Shown: positions 31,879 through 45,437 of the stretch, piece by piece
How the letters are laid out: every line of letters begins with the position of its first letter
Numbering within the stretch: position 1 is the first letter of the stretch
Source: Haloplanus natans DSM 17983
GTDB taxonomy: Archaea; Halobacteriota; Halobacteria; Halobacteriales; Haloferacaceae
Assembly (NCBI RefSeq): GCF_000427685.1
Contig: NZ_KE386573.1
Coordinates: 1,596,938-1,660,937, forward strand
Reading direction: 5' to 3'
Length of the DNA stretch: 64,000 nt
Position numbers and translations under genes: made by a program
Notes under the pieces: generated by a model
Seen by the model: the letters and a program-made list of their open reading frames with translations, nothing else
The model's database searches: none
Told to the model about the DNA's origin: nothing

Positions 31879-34800
31879 ATGGTCTCCGAATTTCTCGAAT
31901 CCAGACAGGGCCGTCCGTGGACATACGATCGGACGGACGCGGACTTTGAGTTCTATCAGGGGGAGGGATCGAGTGCGCTGGAGATAGTCGTCGTCGACCA
32001 CGGGGAACGGCCGACGAAGGAGTTCCTCCAGAAGACGTACTCCGACCGCCGCGGCGGACGGGTGAATCCGATTCTCATCGTTGCACTTGCTGAGAGCCAA
32101 GCTCACCTTTGCGGTCCAAGCGGTGAAGATCCCCCCGTCTTCCCTAATGTTGATCGAGGACAGGCTGAGCGCGTATGTGACGCCGCCCTGAGCAAGCCCA
32201 GCCGACACGCAGCCCAGCAGTTCCTCAGCGAAACGCTTCCTCAGCTCGACGAGGAACTCACTGGCCTCCGGAACCAGGGACTTCTCTCGACTCACGAGCT
32301 CCGGGAGGGTGTCCCAGACCGACCCGATTGGGCGGATGCCGTGGAAAAGGCTCAAGGAGCGTTCGCCGACGACCCCCGTGACCTCATGCGGGGGTTGGAC
32401 TACGAGATTGACCGCCTCACCGACCAGAGTTACGTCCTGAAGGACACCAGCGATGGCCACGAACGGGCGGTCGCCGTCTTCCTGCAGGAGGACGAATCGT
32501 TCGATCACGCCCAAGATCGATTCGTCGGCCAGTCACCGGTGGCCTACGCGCTCAACGAAGCCGACAAGCGAAACTTGGAGTACGTCATCGGCAACAGCGG
32601 CGATACACTCCGACTGTACACCACGAATCCCGACGCTGGCTTCGGTTCGCGGGGTCGAACTGACACCTACGTCGAAGTCAACACAAACCTCCTCTCCGAC
32701 GAAAAGGCGGGGTACCTCTGGCTACTGTTCTCGGCTCAGGCGCTCCGCGAGGACGGCACGCTCCACGACATCATGGAGGATTCGAAGGAGTACGCCGCCT
32801 CGCTCGGTGGCCGACTCCGCGAACGCATCTACGACGACGTCGTCCCCGATCTCGCGGAGGCCATCGCCCGTGCCCGCGACCTCGACGACCCGACGAAAGA
32901 CGAACTCGACGAAACGTACCGGATGACGCTGGTACTGCTGTACCGTCTCCTGTTCATCGCCTACGCAGAGGACGAGAAGTTCCTCCCACGCCGGCGGAAC
33001 GAGCGGTACGACGAGGACTCGCTCAAACGCAAGGCACGGAACCTGCATCAGTTCGTGCAGGACGACGGCGAGTTCGACGACTCCTTCTACGACCACTGGG
33101 ACGACGTCATGCACCTCACGCGGGCCGTCCACCACGGTCACGAAGAACTCGGGCTTCCCGCCTACGACGGGACGCTGCTCTCCGAAGACCCCGACATCTC
33201 TGAAGCGGGGGCGAACCTCGCAGACATCCGTCTGAACAACGCCGAGTTCGGGCCGGTGCTGGTGAACCTCCTCATCGACGAGACGGAGGAAGGCTACCAG
33301 GGCCCCGTCGACTTCCGTAACATCGGCGTCCGTGACTTTGGCGTCATCTACGAGGGGCTCCTCGAATCCGAGCTCTCGGTGGCGGACCAGCCCCTGACGA
33401 CGGACGACGAAGGGCACTACCAGCCCGTCGAAACCGGCGGTCAGCAGACGCTCGGTGATGATGATGAGGATGTCGTCGTTGAGGCGGGGGAGGTCTATCT
33501 CCACGGCCAGTCCGGAGAGCGGAAGGCTACGGGGACCTACTACACCAAATCGAGATTCGTCGAACACCTCTTGGATCATTCGCTGGAGCCTGCGCTGGAC
33601 GACCATATCGACCGCATTAACCAGCTCCGTGAGGAGGAGGGCGAGAACGCCGCCGCGGACGCGTTCTTCGACATCCGCGTTTCTGACATCGCCATGGGGT
33701 CGGGACACTTCCTCGTTGGTGCGGTCGATCGCATCGAGTCACGCCTCTACACGTATCTCACGGAAAATCCACTCCCACCCGTCGAAGAAGAACTGGACAA
33801 CCTGGAGGACGCCGCGCTGGACGCGTTCGACGACGAGGAGTACGCCCCACCCGTCGAGCGTGGTCAGCTTTTGCGACGTCAGGTTGCTCGACGGTGTGTC
33901 TACGGTGTCGACCTAAATCCCTTGGCGACGGAACTTGCACGGCTATCTATTTGGGTGCACACGTTCGTTCCGGGGCTTCCGCTCACATTCCTTGACTACA
34001 ACCTCGTGTCTGGTGATTCGTTAGCTGGGATCGGGACTCTGGACGAGGTAACAGATCTCCTCGACGCCGAACAGTCGTCGTTGGGGATGTTCATGGGTGG
34101 TCAGAGTGTAATGAACGAGATTCGCGGCGATATTGCTCAACTTGGAGACTTTGCAGACGCCAGTGCCGAACAGGTCGCGGAGGCCCGTGAGACGCGGGCG
34201 GAAATCGAATCGAAGCTTGAGGAGGTTCGTGCCCGATTCGACGTTCTTGCGGCATCGCGTATCAACGATAACATCGACACAGAACCGGTTTCGGACACGA
34301 GTATCGACATCACCGAGAAAGAGTGCTACAAGCAGGCACAGGATACGTTGGAATCGACTGATCCGCTCCATTTCCCCGCGGCCTTCCCGGAAGTGTTCGA
34401 TGGAAATGAATCGGGTTTCAACGTTATTATTGGAAATCCTCCATGGGAGGAAGCTACATTAGAGGAAGATGAATTTTGGATGCGTTATGAACCAGGTCTA
34501 CAAGCCAAATCACAGTCAGAGCAGGAGAAAATCAAGACGAGGCTTCGTAACGAGAGACCAGACCTCGTGAAAAAATATGAGGAGGAATTAGCGGAACAAG
34601 ACAAACGGCGGGCTCTCCTTCGAAATGGCCCATTCCCTGGAATGGGGACCGGTGACCCGGACACGTATAAAGCATTTTCTTGGAGATTCTGGGCCCTAAC
34701 AAAGACGGGAGGTCACTCGGGTGTTGTTCTACCAAGGAGTGTTTTCAGTGCGGCTGGATCGGAGGAGATCCGGAGGAAACTACTTGACGAAGGCATCGTG

Positions 34801-36013
34801 CGAGATTTAACCTTCCTTGTGAATAATCGTCACTGGGTCTTCTCAGCGGTGCACCCACAATACACGATTGCGCTCCTGAGCTTTGAGAAGACTGAACCGA
34901 CGGAAAAAGATGTCTTGTCGATACGTGGACCATTCCCGAGTAAGGAGAGTTTCGATAAAGGGCGGGAGAGCCCCCCACATACGTTCTCTATTGAGAGAGC
35001 GAAAAATTGGACCGGATCAGCGGCTTTCCCCTTGCTTCCTCCAACCCCCGAATCAGGTGATGTTTTCGAAGTTCTAACCGACAACCCCTCTCTAAATAGA
35101 GACGCCCCGGACGAGTGGCGTGCAAGACCCAATACAGAACTACACGCAACGAACGACAAAAAGAAAGACGACGACACCGTCTTGATGCACTTTTTTGACG
35201 AAGGTGAGATGCCTCCCAGTGATTTCTGGCCAATATTTAAAAGAAGCTCATTCGACATCTGGACTCCTGATACGGGTGAGCGATATGCATGGGCTGACCC
35301 CGATGTTATGATAGATTATCTCCAAGAAAGCCGCGAAAATTCCTATCAGTACGCTGGGAAGCGATCCGCGTTCTACGAGATGCCCGAGGAGTGGATACAT
35401 AACAAAGATACACTGTCATGTTTTTCACCACGGGTTGTATTCCGCGACGTTACCAGAGCAACTGATAGCCGAACTGTTCGGTCGGCACTTGTACCTCCCA
35501 AAATCTTTCTGACAAACAAAGCTCCGTACTTCCTATGGCCCCGAGGTGATGAACGTGACCAGTCCTATCTTCTTGGAGTTTTGTGTTCAATACCTCTTGA
35601 CTGGTATGCTCGGAGGTTTGTTGAAACCACGCTCAACTATCATATCCTCAATGGGTTCCCAATCCCCCGACCAGGTCGAGATGATTCCCTCCGCCAACGT
35701 GTCGTTGAGCTTTCTGGCCGTCTTGCCGCCGTTGATGACCGCTATGCTGACTGGGCCAACGCCGTCGGTGTCGATTACGGGCCACTTGATAAGGATGAGA
35801 AACAGGACAAAATCTACGAACTCGATGCAGTCGTAGCCCACCTCTACGGTCTCTCTCGTGAGAATGTTGAAGTCATCTTCGAAACATTCCATGACAACTG
35901 GGATCACGAAGAACGCTTAGAGCGCGTCCTCGACTACTACGCCAGCTGGGCGGATCGACTCGATCTCGATCACGCCAACCGCGAGGAGGCACGGAAGGCG
36001 GGTACCCGAGACG

Positions 36014-36021
<8 letters not shown>
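31879..36021 (+). CDS. Large N6-adenine DNA methyltransferase (Eco57I/PglX/DrmMI-like)
   Basis: 1380 residues. Motif I is VSDIAMGSGHFLVGA (about 601-615) and motif IV is NVIIGNPPWEEA (N853, P854, P855, W856), diagnostic of adenine-N6 methylases of the type IIG/PglX/DISARM DrmMI kind. The N-terminal 550 residues resemble the helical and nuclease-like region of type IIG enzymes, but I see no certain PD-(D/E)XK core. Residues about 1000-1300 should hold the target recognition domain; this part (about 34400-35680) has visibly lower GC than both flanks. The ATG at 31879 is preferred to one at 31822. It overlaps the helicase gene by 8 bp, so both are co-translated and probably act as one modification-restriction machine. 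Confidence 0.9.
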
Positions 36022-39382
<3,361 letters not shown>

Positions 39383-39908
39383 GGAACGAATTGGTTTCAT
39401 TTCGACTGACCGAGGAGGTGCCACCAGAGCCGGGAGAGGAGTTTCGTTCGTGATTAACGGTCGGTGAACACCTCATATAGACCGCGCCAAGGAGACCATT
39501 GAGGGAAGAATCATGCAGTGACGAGATCGTGAGCCACGTTTATGCATCAATTCGGGGATTTTCACCCCTTCCAACCCTGCGTATGTATGTACGTACGCGT
39601 CTTTATGTACATACAGGACCCGTCCTGCGGTTTTGAATATCGTTTATAAGCCTGCTATTTGGAGAAATTCCCTGTCGAGGTATTGTTGTTCAATTGGGTT
39701 CCGTTGCCTACTGATAATATAACTATAAGACATTAATTCGGTGCCACCACCAGCTTCTGTCGAGTTCCGATCGTGAATGCCTTAACTCGAATCTCCCTCA
39801 GTTGTTTTTGGATAGTTAGTGACACAGAAATGACTGATCAAAAACAGCAATACAGCCAGTCGTTACTGTAGTTTTATACACAACAATGTCAAATTGAGGA
39901 ACATCCAG
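39383..39908. other. AT-rich intergenic region after the methylase-helicase operon
   Basis: About 525 bp. It contains an inverted repeat (39584-39615), a TATA-like GTTTATAAGCC near 39648, and runs of A and T before the gene at 39909. No gene is supported. GC is clearly lower than the neighbouring helicase gene. Confidence 0.6.
39584..39615. repeat. Inverted repeat TGTATGTAC / GTACATACA
   Basis: Nine-bp perfect arms (39584-39592 and 39607-39615) with a 14-bp centre containing TACGCGTCTTT. On the minus strand it reads GTACATAAAGACGCG then TACGTAC, the same core as the repeat at 19646-19671. Confidence 0.55.
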
Positions 39909-40385
39909 ATGTCGCACGATTCTCTCGTCAAAGCGTTCATCAAGTCGGATAGCGCCCCAGACGGCAAGTGGTGGGTTGAGGTTCCTGTCGGAATTTCACT
40001 TGAGGAGACTACGGCTGTCAAACATGTTGACGCGGTATGCCTGACGTCACGAGAGTTTGATCTCCCAGAAGTCTATCCTGAACGCTCCGGAACGGTAGAG
40101 TACGTTAATCCGGAGGTGCCGGAATCGGGCGTCAATAAAACAGAACTGTTCCGGCGCGTGAATGATCAAGGTCTGTTCGAAGACGAAACCGTAACCCTCG
40201 TCGAATGCAAGTCCGGTAAACTATCTCTGAGGGGTGTTGGCCAGCTTGTTGCCTACGAGACACTTATTACTCAGGACTGGAACTGGGAAGTTGACGGCCG
40301 GATCTTAGTCTGTGAGGAGGTTGATCCCTTGATCCACGAGGTATGCAAATCGCGGAATATCAGTGTCGTAGAGGTATCGCCGTAG
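39909..40385 (+). CDS. Small restriction-endonuclease-like fold protein
   Basis: 158 residues. MSHDSLVKAFIKSDSAPDGKWWVEVPVG leads into KHVDAVCL (D41) and VTLVECKSGKLSLRGVGQLVAYETLI (E99, K101). This is a PD-(D/E)XK arrangement, and the glutamine-rich helix after the E-x-K strand is typical of Holliday-junction resolvase and restriction enzyme relatives. The family is not identified. The ATG at 39909 is chosen. It is monocistronic with an AT-rich upstream region. Confidence 0.65.
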   Translation: MSHDSLVKAFIKSDSAPDGKWWVEVPVGISLEETTAVKHVDAVCLTSREFDLPEVYPERSGTVEYVNPEVPESGVNKTELFRRVNDQGLFEDETVTLVECKSGKLSLRGVGQLVAYETLITQDWNWEVDGRILVCEEVDPLIHEVCKSRNISVVEVSP

Positions 40386-40409
40386 ATTATCACTGTAGAC
40401 ACAGTGGGA

Positions 40410-40982
40410 TTACCTGACGCGAAGGACCCGTAGTCGCCCCGCTACCAACCCCAGACAGAAGCCAGTAAAGTGAGCGACGAGCGCGACACCGGGGCCGGCG
40501 GTGACGATCGTCATGACGAGGGCGATGCCCACGATCAACACCACTTTCGCGCGTCGACTGAGCTCAACCAGCCCGAGCAAGCCACCGGCAATCGGGTTCC
40601 CGGCCAAGACGTACCCGTACAACGCGAGGATCGCGCCGCTCGCGCCGAGCACCGCGACTGGAGTGGCCAAGAGTATCCCGACGAGCAGTTGCGTGAGCGC
40701 GGCGAGCACCCCCGTCACGAGTACGAAGCCGTGGAAACGAGCCCGGGTCGTGAACTGTTCGAGCGCGATACCGACGATACCGAGGGCGATGGCATTCGCA
40801 AGGAGGTGGCCGAGACTGGCGTGTGCGTATACGTTGGTGACCAGCGTCCACGGACGCGCGACGGGTGCGGCCAGAGCGAACCACGCCGTCCCCAGTCCGA
40901 AGACGCCGCCGAGCTGCTGAAACAGATAGACGACACCGAACAGGATGAGGAGATCTATCGTCGGACTGTTCGGGCGGCGCAT
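40410..40982 (-). CDS. Rhomboid-family intramembrane protease
   Basis: 190 residues with about six transmembrane helices. The catalytic pair is visible: serine in AVLGASGAILALYGY (G-x-S-G) and histidine in ALVAHFTGFCLGLVAG. The first loop has NVYAHASLGHLLANAIAL, matching the H-x-x-x-x-H-x-x-x-N of rhomboids. Its GC is as high as the core genes, unlike most of the element. The ATG at 40982 is chosen; an in-frame start at 41009 adds 9 residues. Substrates are unknown. Confidence 0.9.
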   Translation of the reverse strand: MRRPNSPTIDLLILFGVVYLFQQLGGVFGLGTAWFALAAPVARPWTLVTNVYAHASLGHLLANAIALGIVGIALEQFTTRARFHGFVLVTGVLAALTQLLVGILLATPVAVLGASGAILALYGYVLAGNPIAGGLLGLVELSRRAKVVLIVGIALVMTIVTAGPGVALVAHFTGFCLGLVAGRLRVLRVR

Positions 40983-41242
40983 ACCCAGGGGTCGGGTCGG
41001 CAACGGCAAAAGGCGACCGTACGGGCTGGTGGAGTCGGATGGCCCACTGGATAGCTATCGTTTCGGAGGAACATCATCTCAGGCTGGTGAATCAGGCGAT
41101 TGTCGTCGCGTAGCTGGGTATTCAGACCTATTTCGTCCTGACCGAGCTCATGCCAGAAGAAGCGTTGCCCGCCGGAGCTCACACACCAGTGTTTTATTCA
41201 GTCTGGCCTCGTCCGTGTAGTGGTTGGAGTTCCAGAGAGAGT

Positions 41243-41806
41243 ATGTCGGTAATAATTGATGTTCGCGGCCGATACGTTCGCGAAGCACGTGATCGCGCGA
41301 GAGATCGAAATGAATCGTACAAGCAACGGGAAAGCTATCAGAGGCGTATTGAAGAACTTGACCGACATCCAGAGATAGACAACATGATCGGTGTCGTGGG
41401 GGAAGTCGCGTTTGCGGAATACGCTGATCTTCAAATAGATTCGGGCGTCTACACCACTGGAGACGGAGGAATCGATTTTCGCGCACAGATTGGGGGTGAA
41501 AAATTGACCATCGACATGAAGGCCCGAACGGGGGATCTGTCCTATTTCTGGGTAAAGGAAGACTCACTTGAGGCGGATTACTACGTTCTCGGCCACCTAA
41601 CGGCACCCATAGATTTCGACGAGACCACCCTCGATGAAATTGACACTCTGGAGGGATGGACGGTAGAGCTGATCGGTACTGCGACGAAAGACGAGTTCCT
41701 CGAGGCCCGAAGAATCGATTCCGATTTCGGCTATGTTAACCGGTCTATTCTTTTGGAGGATCTTCATCCCGTTCCATCTTCAGACGATATTGTCGAATAC
41801 GACTAA
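41243..41806 (+). CDS. PD-(D/E)XK-like nuclease protein
   Basis: 187 residues. A helical N-terminus (GRYVREARDRARDRNESYKQRESYQRR) precedes IGVVGEVAFAEYADL and GDGGIDFRAQIGGEKLTIDMKARTGD, giving E54, D78, D91 and K93 in the order expected of a restriction-enzyme-like core (E, D, D-x-K). The rest is alpha/beta. The ATG at 41243 (MSVIIDVRGRY) is preferred to an upstream start at 41150 whose residues have unusual composition. It is the last gene before the right attachment site. It could be element cargo for defence or a homologue of Vsr/resolvase-like nucleases. Confidence 0.68.
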   Translation: MSVIIDVRGRYVREARDRARDRNESYKQRESYQRRIEELDRHPEIDNMIGVVGEVAFAEYADLQIDSGVYTTGDGGIDFRAQIGGEKLTIDMKARTGDLSYFWVKEDSLEADYYVLGHLTAPIDFDETTLDEIDTLEGWTVELIGTATKDEFLEARRIDSDFGYVNRSILLEDLHPVPSSDDIVEYD

Positions 41807-42033
41807 CCGCTGTGACATAGCATACGGGACGCACTCTATCTCACAGAACTCGGGCCGAACCTGATTGCGTTCTACGCTGTGGACGTAGCGGGTTGGCCCG
41901 AGAGTGATGAAAATGCGAACTCTCGACTGGCGCTGTGCCGTAGGTAATTTTATAAATTTTGCCCCCAATTTGCACTCCGTCGAGGATTGAAACGGGCGTA
42001 TTTGGACGCTTAGGGCCCTGATGGGCCGGTCTG

Positions 42034-42085
42034 GCTTAGGACGCTGTCCCGTAGGGGTCCGCCGGTTCGAATCCGGTCCCGCGCA
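42034..42085 (+). repeat. attR: partial tRNA-Leu copy
   Basis: A second copy of the tRNA-Leu 3' 52 bp, from GCTTAGGACGC to the discriminator A, one base different from 12850-12901. The 5' half of a tRNA is absent, so it is not a functional tRNA gene. Confidence 0.9.
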
Positions 42086-42165
42086 GTGAGGAGCGAAGCG
42101 ACGAGCGAGCAGGAGCGGTTTGAACCAGGGAGGACCCGCGCAGCGGAGCGAGCACGTCCGACCGT

Positions 42166-42185
42166 GGTTCGAATCCGGTCCCGCG
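42166..42185 (+). repeat. Further tRNA T-arm remnant
   Basis: GGTTCGAATCCGGTCCCGCG repeats the T arm and acceptor 3' strand of tRNA-Leu 81 bp beyond attR. The sequence between contains a further CCCGCGCAG with GGAGCGA-like flanks. It probably records an older integration or a partial excision. Confidence 0.65.
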
Positions 42186-42238
42186 TCGTCCCACGCTTGG
42201 ACCGTACATTCAAACCGGGAATCGTCACCAAACCCTCT

Positions 42239-42454
42239 GTGCCCTTCCGACAACATCGCGAGTCGTGTCGATGCTGCGGTGGAACACTTTGGTACGATGT
42301 GAAAGAAGAGCCGTCCGGGTGGAAAGTATTCTACGCCTGTCTCGATACAGAAGGGTGTGGTCAAGAGTGGCATGTCGGTCGAATTCCTCGTAGGCGTATC
42401 GATCATCATGACGAGGTGTTCGTTGAAGCGCAGGAGATGGTCTCGAAGATATAA
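42239..42454 (+). CDS. Small zinc-ribbon protein (unknown)
   Basis: 72 codons from a GTG (VPFRQHRESCRCCGGTLWYDVKEEPSGWKVFYACLDTEGCGQEW). Two cysteine pairs (CRCC and C-x5-C in the second knuckle) suggest a zinc ribbon. Upstream in-frame codons back to 42086 run through the att remnants and are unlikely to be coding. Function unknown. It is convergent with the McrC-like gene 28 bp away. Confidence 0.5.
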   Translation: MPFRQHRESCRCCGGTLWYDVKEEPSGWKVFYACLDTEGCGQEWHVGRIPRRRIDHHDEVFVEAQEMVSKI

Positions 42455-42482
42455 TCAAATCCGACTTGGTTGATCCACTGGC

Positions 42483-43829
42483 TCAGAGGAGTCGTTGGAG
42501 GATAGTCTGCAACTGGTTCTCGACCTCGGAGGCTTGCAGTATTCGAATGTATCGCTGGTCCTCTATCGCTGCAGTCTTCGCCTCTGGAAGGTCTTGAATC
42601 ACGAGTACTCCGCTCCACCCCGAGCCGAAGATATCGGGCTCGTCGTGTACGAGTTCGCCATCCTGTCGAAGGAACGCGAGGTATTCCAGCGTCTCTTTGA
42701 TGCCTGCGCGTATCGTTTCGGGACGCTCGGAATACTTGATTTCAGTTATCAAATACTTGTATTGCTGCCCTTGTTGGACTTCCAATACGATCACGTCCGG
42801 TCGGCCCGTCGCAATCCTAAACTCCTCTTCGGTGAAATAGGCGTCCGCAATTTCTTGTGCCTCTCGATGGATACGCTCCGTTCGGGAGAGGCTTGCTTCC
42901 GATTTATCAAAAATATTGGATATGAACGAGACATCTCTATCTCGCGCGGAGTTGTCGTGATAGAGTACCACCTGTTCGTCGTTTTCCTCGCTAGTCAGTC
43001 GAGCCACTTCCTGAGATCCGGACTCTATCGTCCGCAGAGTGAACTCCTCGTCGGACAGGTTCTCGATTGCCGACACGTATCGGAACAACACGTACAACTC
43101 GAACAGCGTCTCGTCGTCACTAGGTGTGATCGCGGTCTGTTCGAGGAGTTCGCGGAGTGCATCGGCATCGCCAGCTACCGTCTCACGATACCGGCTGAGA
43201 AGCTTCGCCGCTTCTCGATAGATTTCCTGCCGCGAGGTCGCAGATCGCTCGATCATTCGATCCGTCGGTTCATATTCCCGTGGTTGTCTGATCCGTCGAA
43301 CGTGGACGTTCCGTTCGAAGATGTTCGTCATCATCTCGACTAAATCGAGATTGTCCTTCCAGCGGTCGGTTACCCACTCGTAGTCACGTTCGAAATATCG
43401 GCTACACTCTTCGAGTGTGTGATAGATGAGGGATAAGAGCGCTTTCAGGACGAGATTTTCCTCAATATCGTAGTTTTCCGAACGGTGTTCGCAGACGAAC
43501 AAGGCCTTATCGCGTGGATTTCGGGAGTACCGCTCCTGTATCGTCCCGTGCCAGTCGATTCGGCCGCCAGCAGTTCCACGCGAGACGGACGAAATGCTCT
43601 TAGTCTGCGTTTTGATACTCCGTAGCCGGACGGATAGCTCCTCGACGAAATCGACGACATCCGGACGGAGAATGAAGTGAAGGCGCATGAGCATCTCGAA
43701 GTCGTCGAAACGGTGATCAAGCTCGTCCGGTTTGATACGCTCCATCACGTGTTGCTCCGGGAACGACCCGTGCATCACGTACGCCAGAATGTCGGAGGTG
43801 AGTGTACGAAGGAGTTGTTGCCTATCCAT
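42483..43829 (-). CDS. mcrC: McrC-like restriction nuclease subunit
   Basis: 448 residues. It is a DUF2357/McrC-type protein: a helical N-terminal half with SRGTAGGRIDWHGTIQERYSRNP, then the C-terminal PD-(D/E)XK core RIATGRPDVIVLEVQQGQQYKYLITEIKYSERPE (D, E, K) followed by RAGIKETLEYLAFL. In McrBC, McrC cuts DNA after McrB recognises a modified base and hydrolyses GTP. It overlaps mcrB by 8 bp, so both are translated together. The gene lies beyond attR, outside the 29-kb element. Confidence 0.8.
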   Translation of the reverse strand: MDRQQLLRTLTSDILAYVMHGSFPEQHVMERIKPDELDHRFDDFEMLMRLHFILRPDVVDFVEELSVRLRSIKTQTKSISSVSRGTAGGRIDWHGTIQERYSRNPRDKALFVCEHRSENYDIEENLVLKALLSLIYHTLEECSRYFERDYEWVTDRWKDNLDLVEMMTNIFERNVHVRRIRQPREYEPTDRMIERSATSRQEIYREAAKLLSRYRETVAGDADALRELLEQTAITPSDDETLFELYVLFRYVSAIENLSDEEFTLRTIESGSQEVARLTSEENDEQVVLYHDNSARDRDVSFISNIFDKSEASLSRTERIHREAQEIADAYFTEEEFRIATGRPDVIVLEVQQGQQYKYLITEIKYSERPETIRAGIKETLEYLAFLRQDGELVHDEPDIFGSGWSGVLVIQDLPEAKTAAIEDQRYIRILQASEVENQLQTILQRLL

Positions 43830-45354
43830 CTACCTTCACCTGGAGAATATCTTCCGCGAGACGCCGTAACCGAGATTCGTCGACTGACCCGACACCCGCG
43901 AGTTCGGCGACTACTCGCTCACGTCCACGGACTCCCTCCAGTTGCGGGAACACGTAGCTCGCAACGGCTTGTGTGACCGCTGTGGTAACTGGCGCTGTAC
44001 TGTTCGAAACGTGTGAAAGCATGTCCATGATGATTGCCGGGCCGATTTTCCGGTTGCCGACACTGGTGTTCGTGACGTACCACACGTCACCGATTGCCTC
44101 CGTAACGGCTCGTTCCACGTCGATTTCCCACTTGGAGGCATACTCTCCGATCATCTGCCTTCGGTCCGTATCGTCGGATGGGACAGTCGGTGCGGCGATG
44201 TATATGAACGCGAATCGGCGCATGAACGCATACGACATCTCGTAGAGAGATGTCTTGTCGTAGCTGTTCATCGTCGCTAAAATCCGCCACGAATCGGGGA
44301 CGACGAACTGATGTGGTTCGAGAGGGCCTGACCAGTTCGCGGCAGGCGTCACTTCGACCGCCTCTCCTTCCCGAGTGAATGGAAGTTGGATACGCTGTCC
44401 GGACAGGAGCGTGAACAACTGCCCGAACGATTTGTCGATGTCCGACCTGTTGATCTCGTCGATGATGAGGAGATCGTTGCGCTGTGATTCGCTTTGCTTG
44501 AAACACCGAAGTATCTGTCCCGCGTTGAAATCCAACGAATCGCCGGTTCCTTCGGGCATATATCCACCAACGGTGTCGAACGTCGACCAGTCCGCAGTTG
44601 CGGTCGTGGTCTGGTGGCCGGAGTACACGTCGGGATGCTCCGAGCAGAGGTGACGGGCGACCCGCTGAGCGATTTCCGTCTTGCCTGTCCCCGGTGGCCC
44701 CGTGAAAATCACGTGTTTGCCGGCGTTCAATGCGGACTGTGTCTGATCGACGACATCCTCGACCGTAGTGTCACTGGATTCGGGGAAGTGGAGACCATCC
44801 AAGATAGACCGTGGAATACTGATCTCCGGAGTCTTACTAAGACCAACTGACGAATCGGCGTCACCGTACACGAAGGATTCGACCGACCCGTACTTTCCAC
44901 GAATCCCGCCAATCCCCATCTCGTTGAGCGGAGAGAATCCCATCGGATAGTCGATGTCATATCCGGCTAATCCGTGGATTTCACTCGAAGCGACGCCCAG
45001 TTCCACTGGCTCGTTCAGGTAAATAATACACAGCCACGGTGCCCCCTCTTCGTAGTTTGGCCAGACGGATTTCCCACGAGATTCGTTTTCCTCGGTAGCG
45101 ATTACTTCGACAGCATGAGTGTACTCCGAATCGCGGTAGAAAATGAGGAAATCACCAGGCTCAATGTCCGACCAAGTTCCTCGTATCGTCCCTTTGGTTC
45201 CCCAGAGATGGGCAGTCCGATCCGACGCGCAGTAGTCTTGATCGATCCCGTACTTGTCGGCTGAGACCCCTTCAACGACTGTCCGTCTGAAATTCTCGTA
45301 CGCGACATCATTTCCATATGGGGCGAGAAAAATCCGGGGACCCTCGTACGTCAT
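43822..45354 (-). CDS. mcrB: McrB-like AAA+ restriction protein with PUA-like reader domain
   Basis: 510 residues. Residues 1-150 form a PUA/EVE-like domain (GPRIFLAPYGNDVAYENFRRTVVEGV, AHLWGTKGTIRGTWSDIEPGDFLIFYRDSEYTHAVEVIA), a fold used to read modified cytosine or other bases. The AAA+ motor follows: VIFTGPPGTGKTEIAQRVARHL (Walker A), LLIIDEINRSDIDKSFGQLF (Walker B), ILATMNSYDKTSL (sensor, with the MNSxD motif of McrB GTPases) and EMSYAFMRRFAFI (arginine finger). The ATG at 45354 is chosen; the frame stays open far upstream but only as the antisense of the TatD-like gene. The system would cut DNA carrying a modified base. Which base is unknown. Confidence 0.9.
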   Translation of the reverse strand: MTYEGPRIFLAPYGNDVAYENFRRTVVEGVSADKYGIDQDYCASDRTAHLWGTKGTIRGTWSDIEPGDFLIFYRDSEYTHAVEVIATEENESRGKSVWPNYEEGAPWLCIIYLNEPVELGVASSEIHGLAGYDIDYPMGFSPLNEMGIGGIRGKYGSVESFVYGDADSSVGLSKTPEISIPRSILDGLHFPESSDTTVEDVVDQTQSALNAGKHVIFTGPPGTGKTEIAQRVARHLCSEHPDVYSGHQTTTATADWSTFDTVGGYMPEGTGDSLDFNAGQILRCFKQSESQRNDLLIIDEINRSDIDKSFGQLFTLLSGQRIQLPFTREGEAVEVTPAANWSGPLEPHQFVVPDSWRILATMNSYDKTSLYEMSYAFMRRFAFIYIAAPTVPSDDTDRRQMIGEYASKWEIDVERAVTEAIGDVWYVTNTSVGNRKIGPAIIMDMLSHVSNSTAPVTTAVTQAVASYVFPQLEGVRGRERVVAELAGVGSVDESRLRRLAEDILQVKVDG

Positions 45355-45437
45355 TGGGTGGTATCGCGTAACGGTATGATAAATAAACTGGGGACGCTTA
45401 CTGCTCCTTTCATCAACGAACTTCCGGAATCGAGCCG

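Noticed and set aside
41981-41993. GAGGATTGAAAC resembles the 3' end of some CRISPR repeats
   Set aside because: It occurs once, with no regularly spaced second copy and no cas genes in the window.
42034-42085. A second tRNA-Leu gene
   Set aside because: Only the 3' 52 bp are present; the acceptor 5' strand and D arm are missing, so it is an attachment-site copy.
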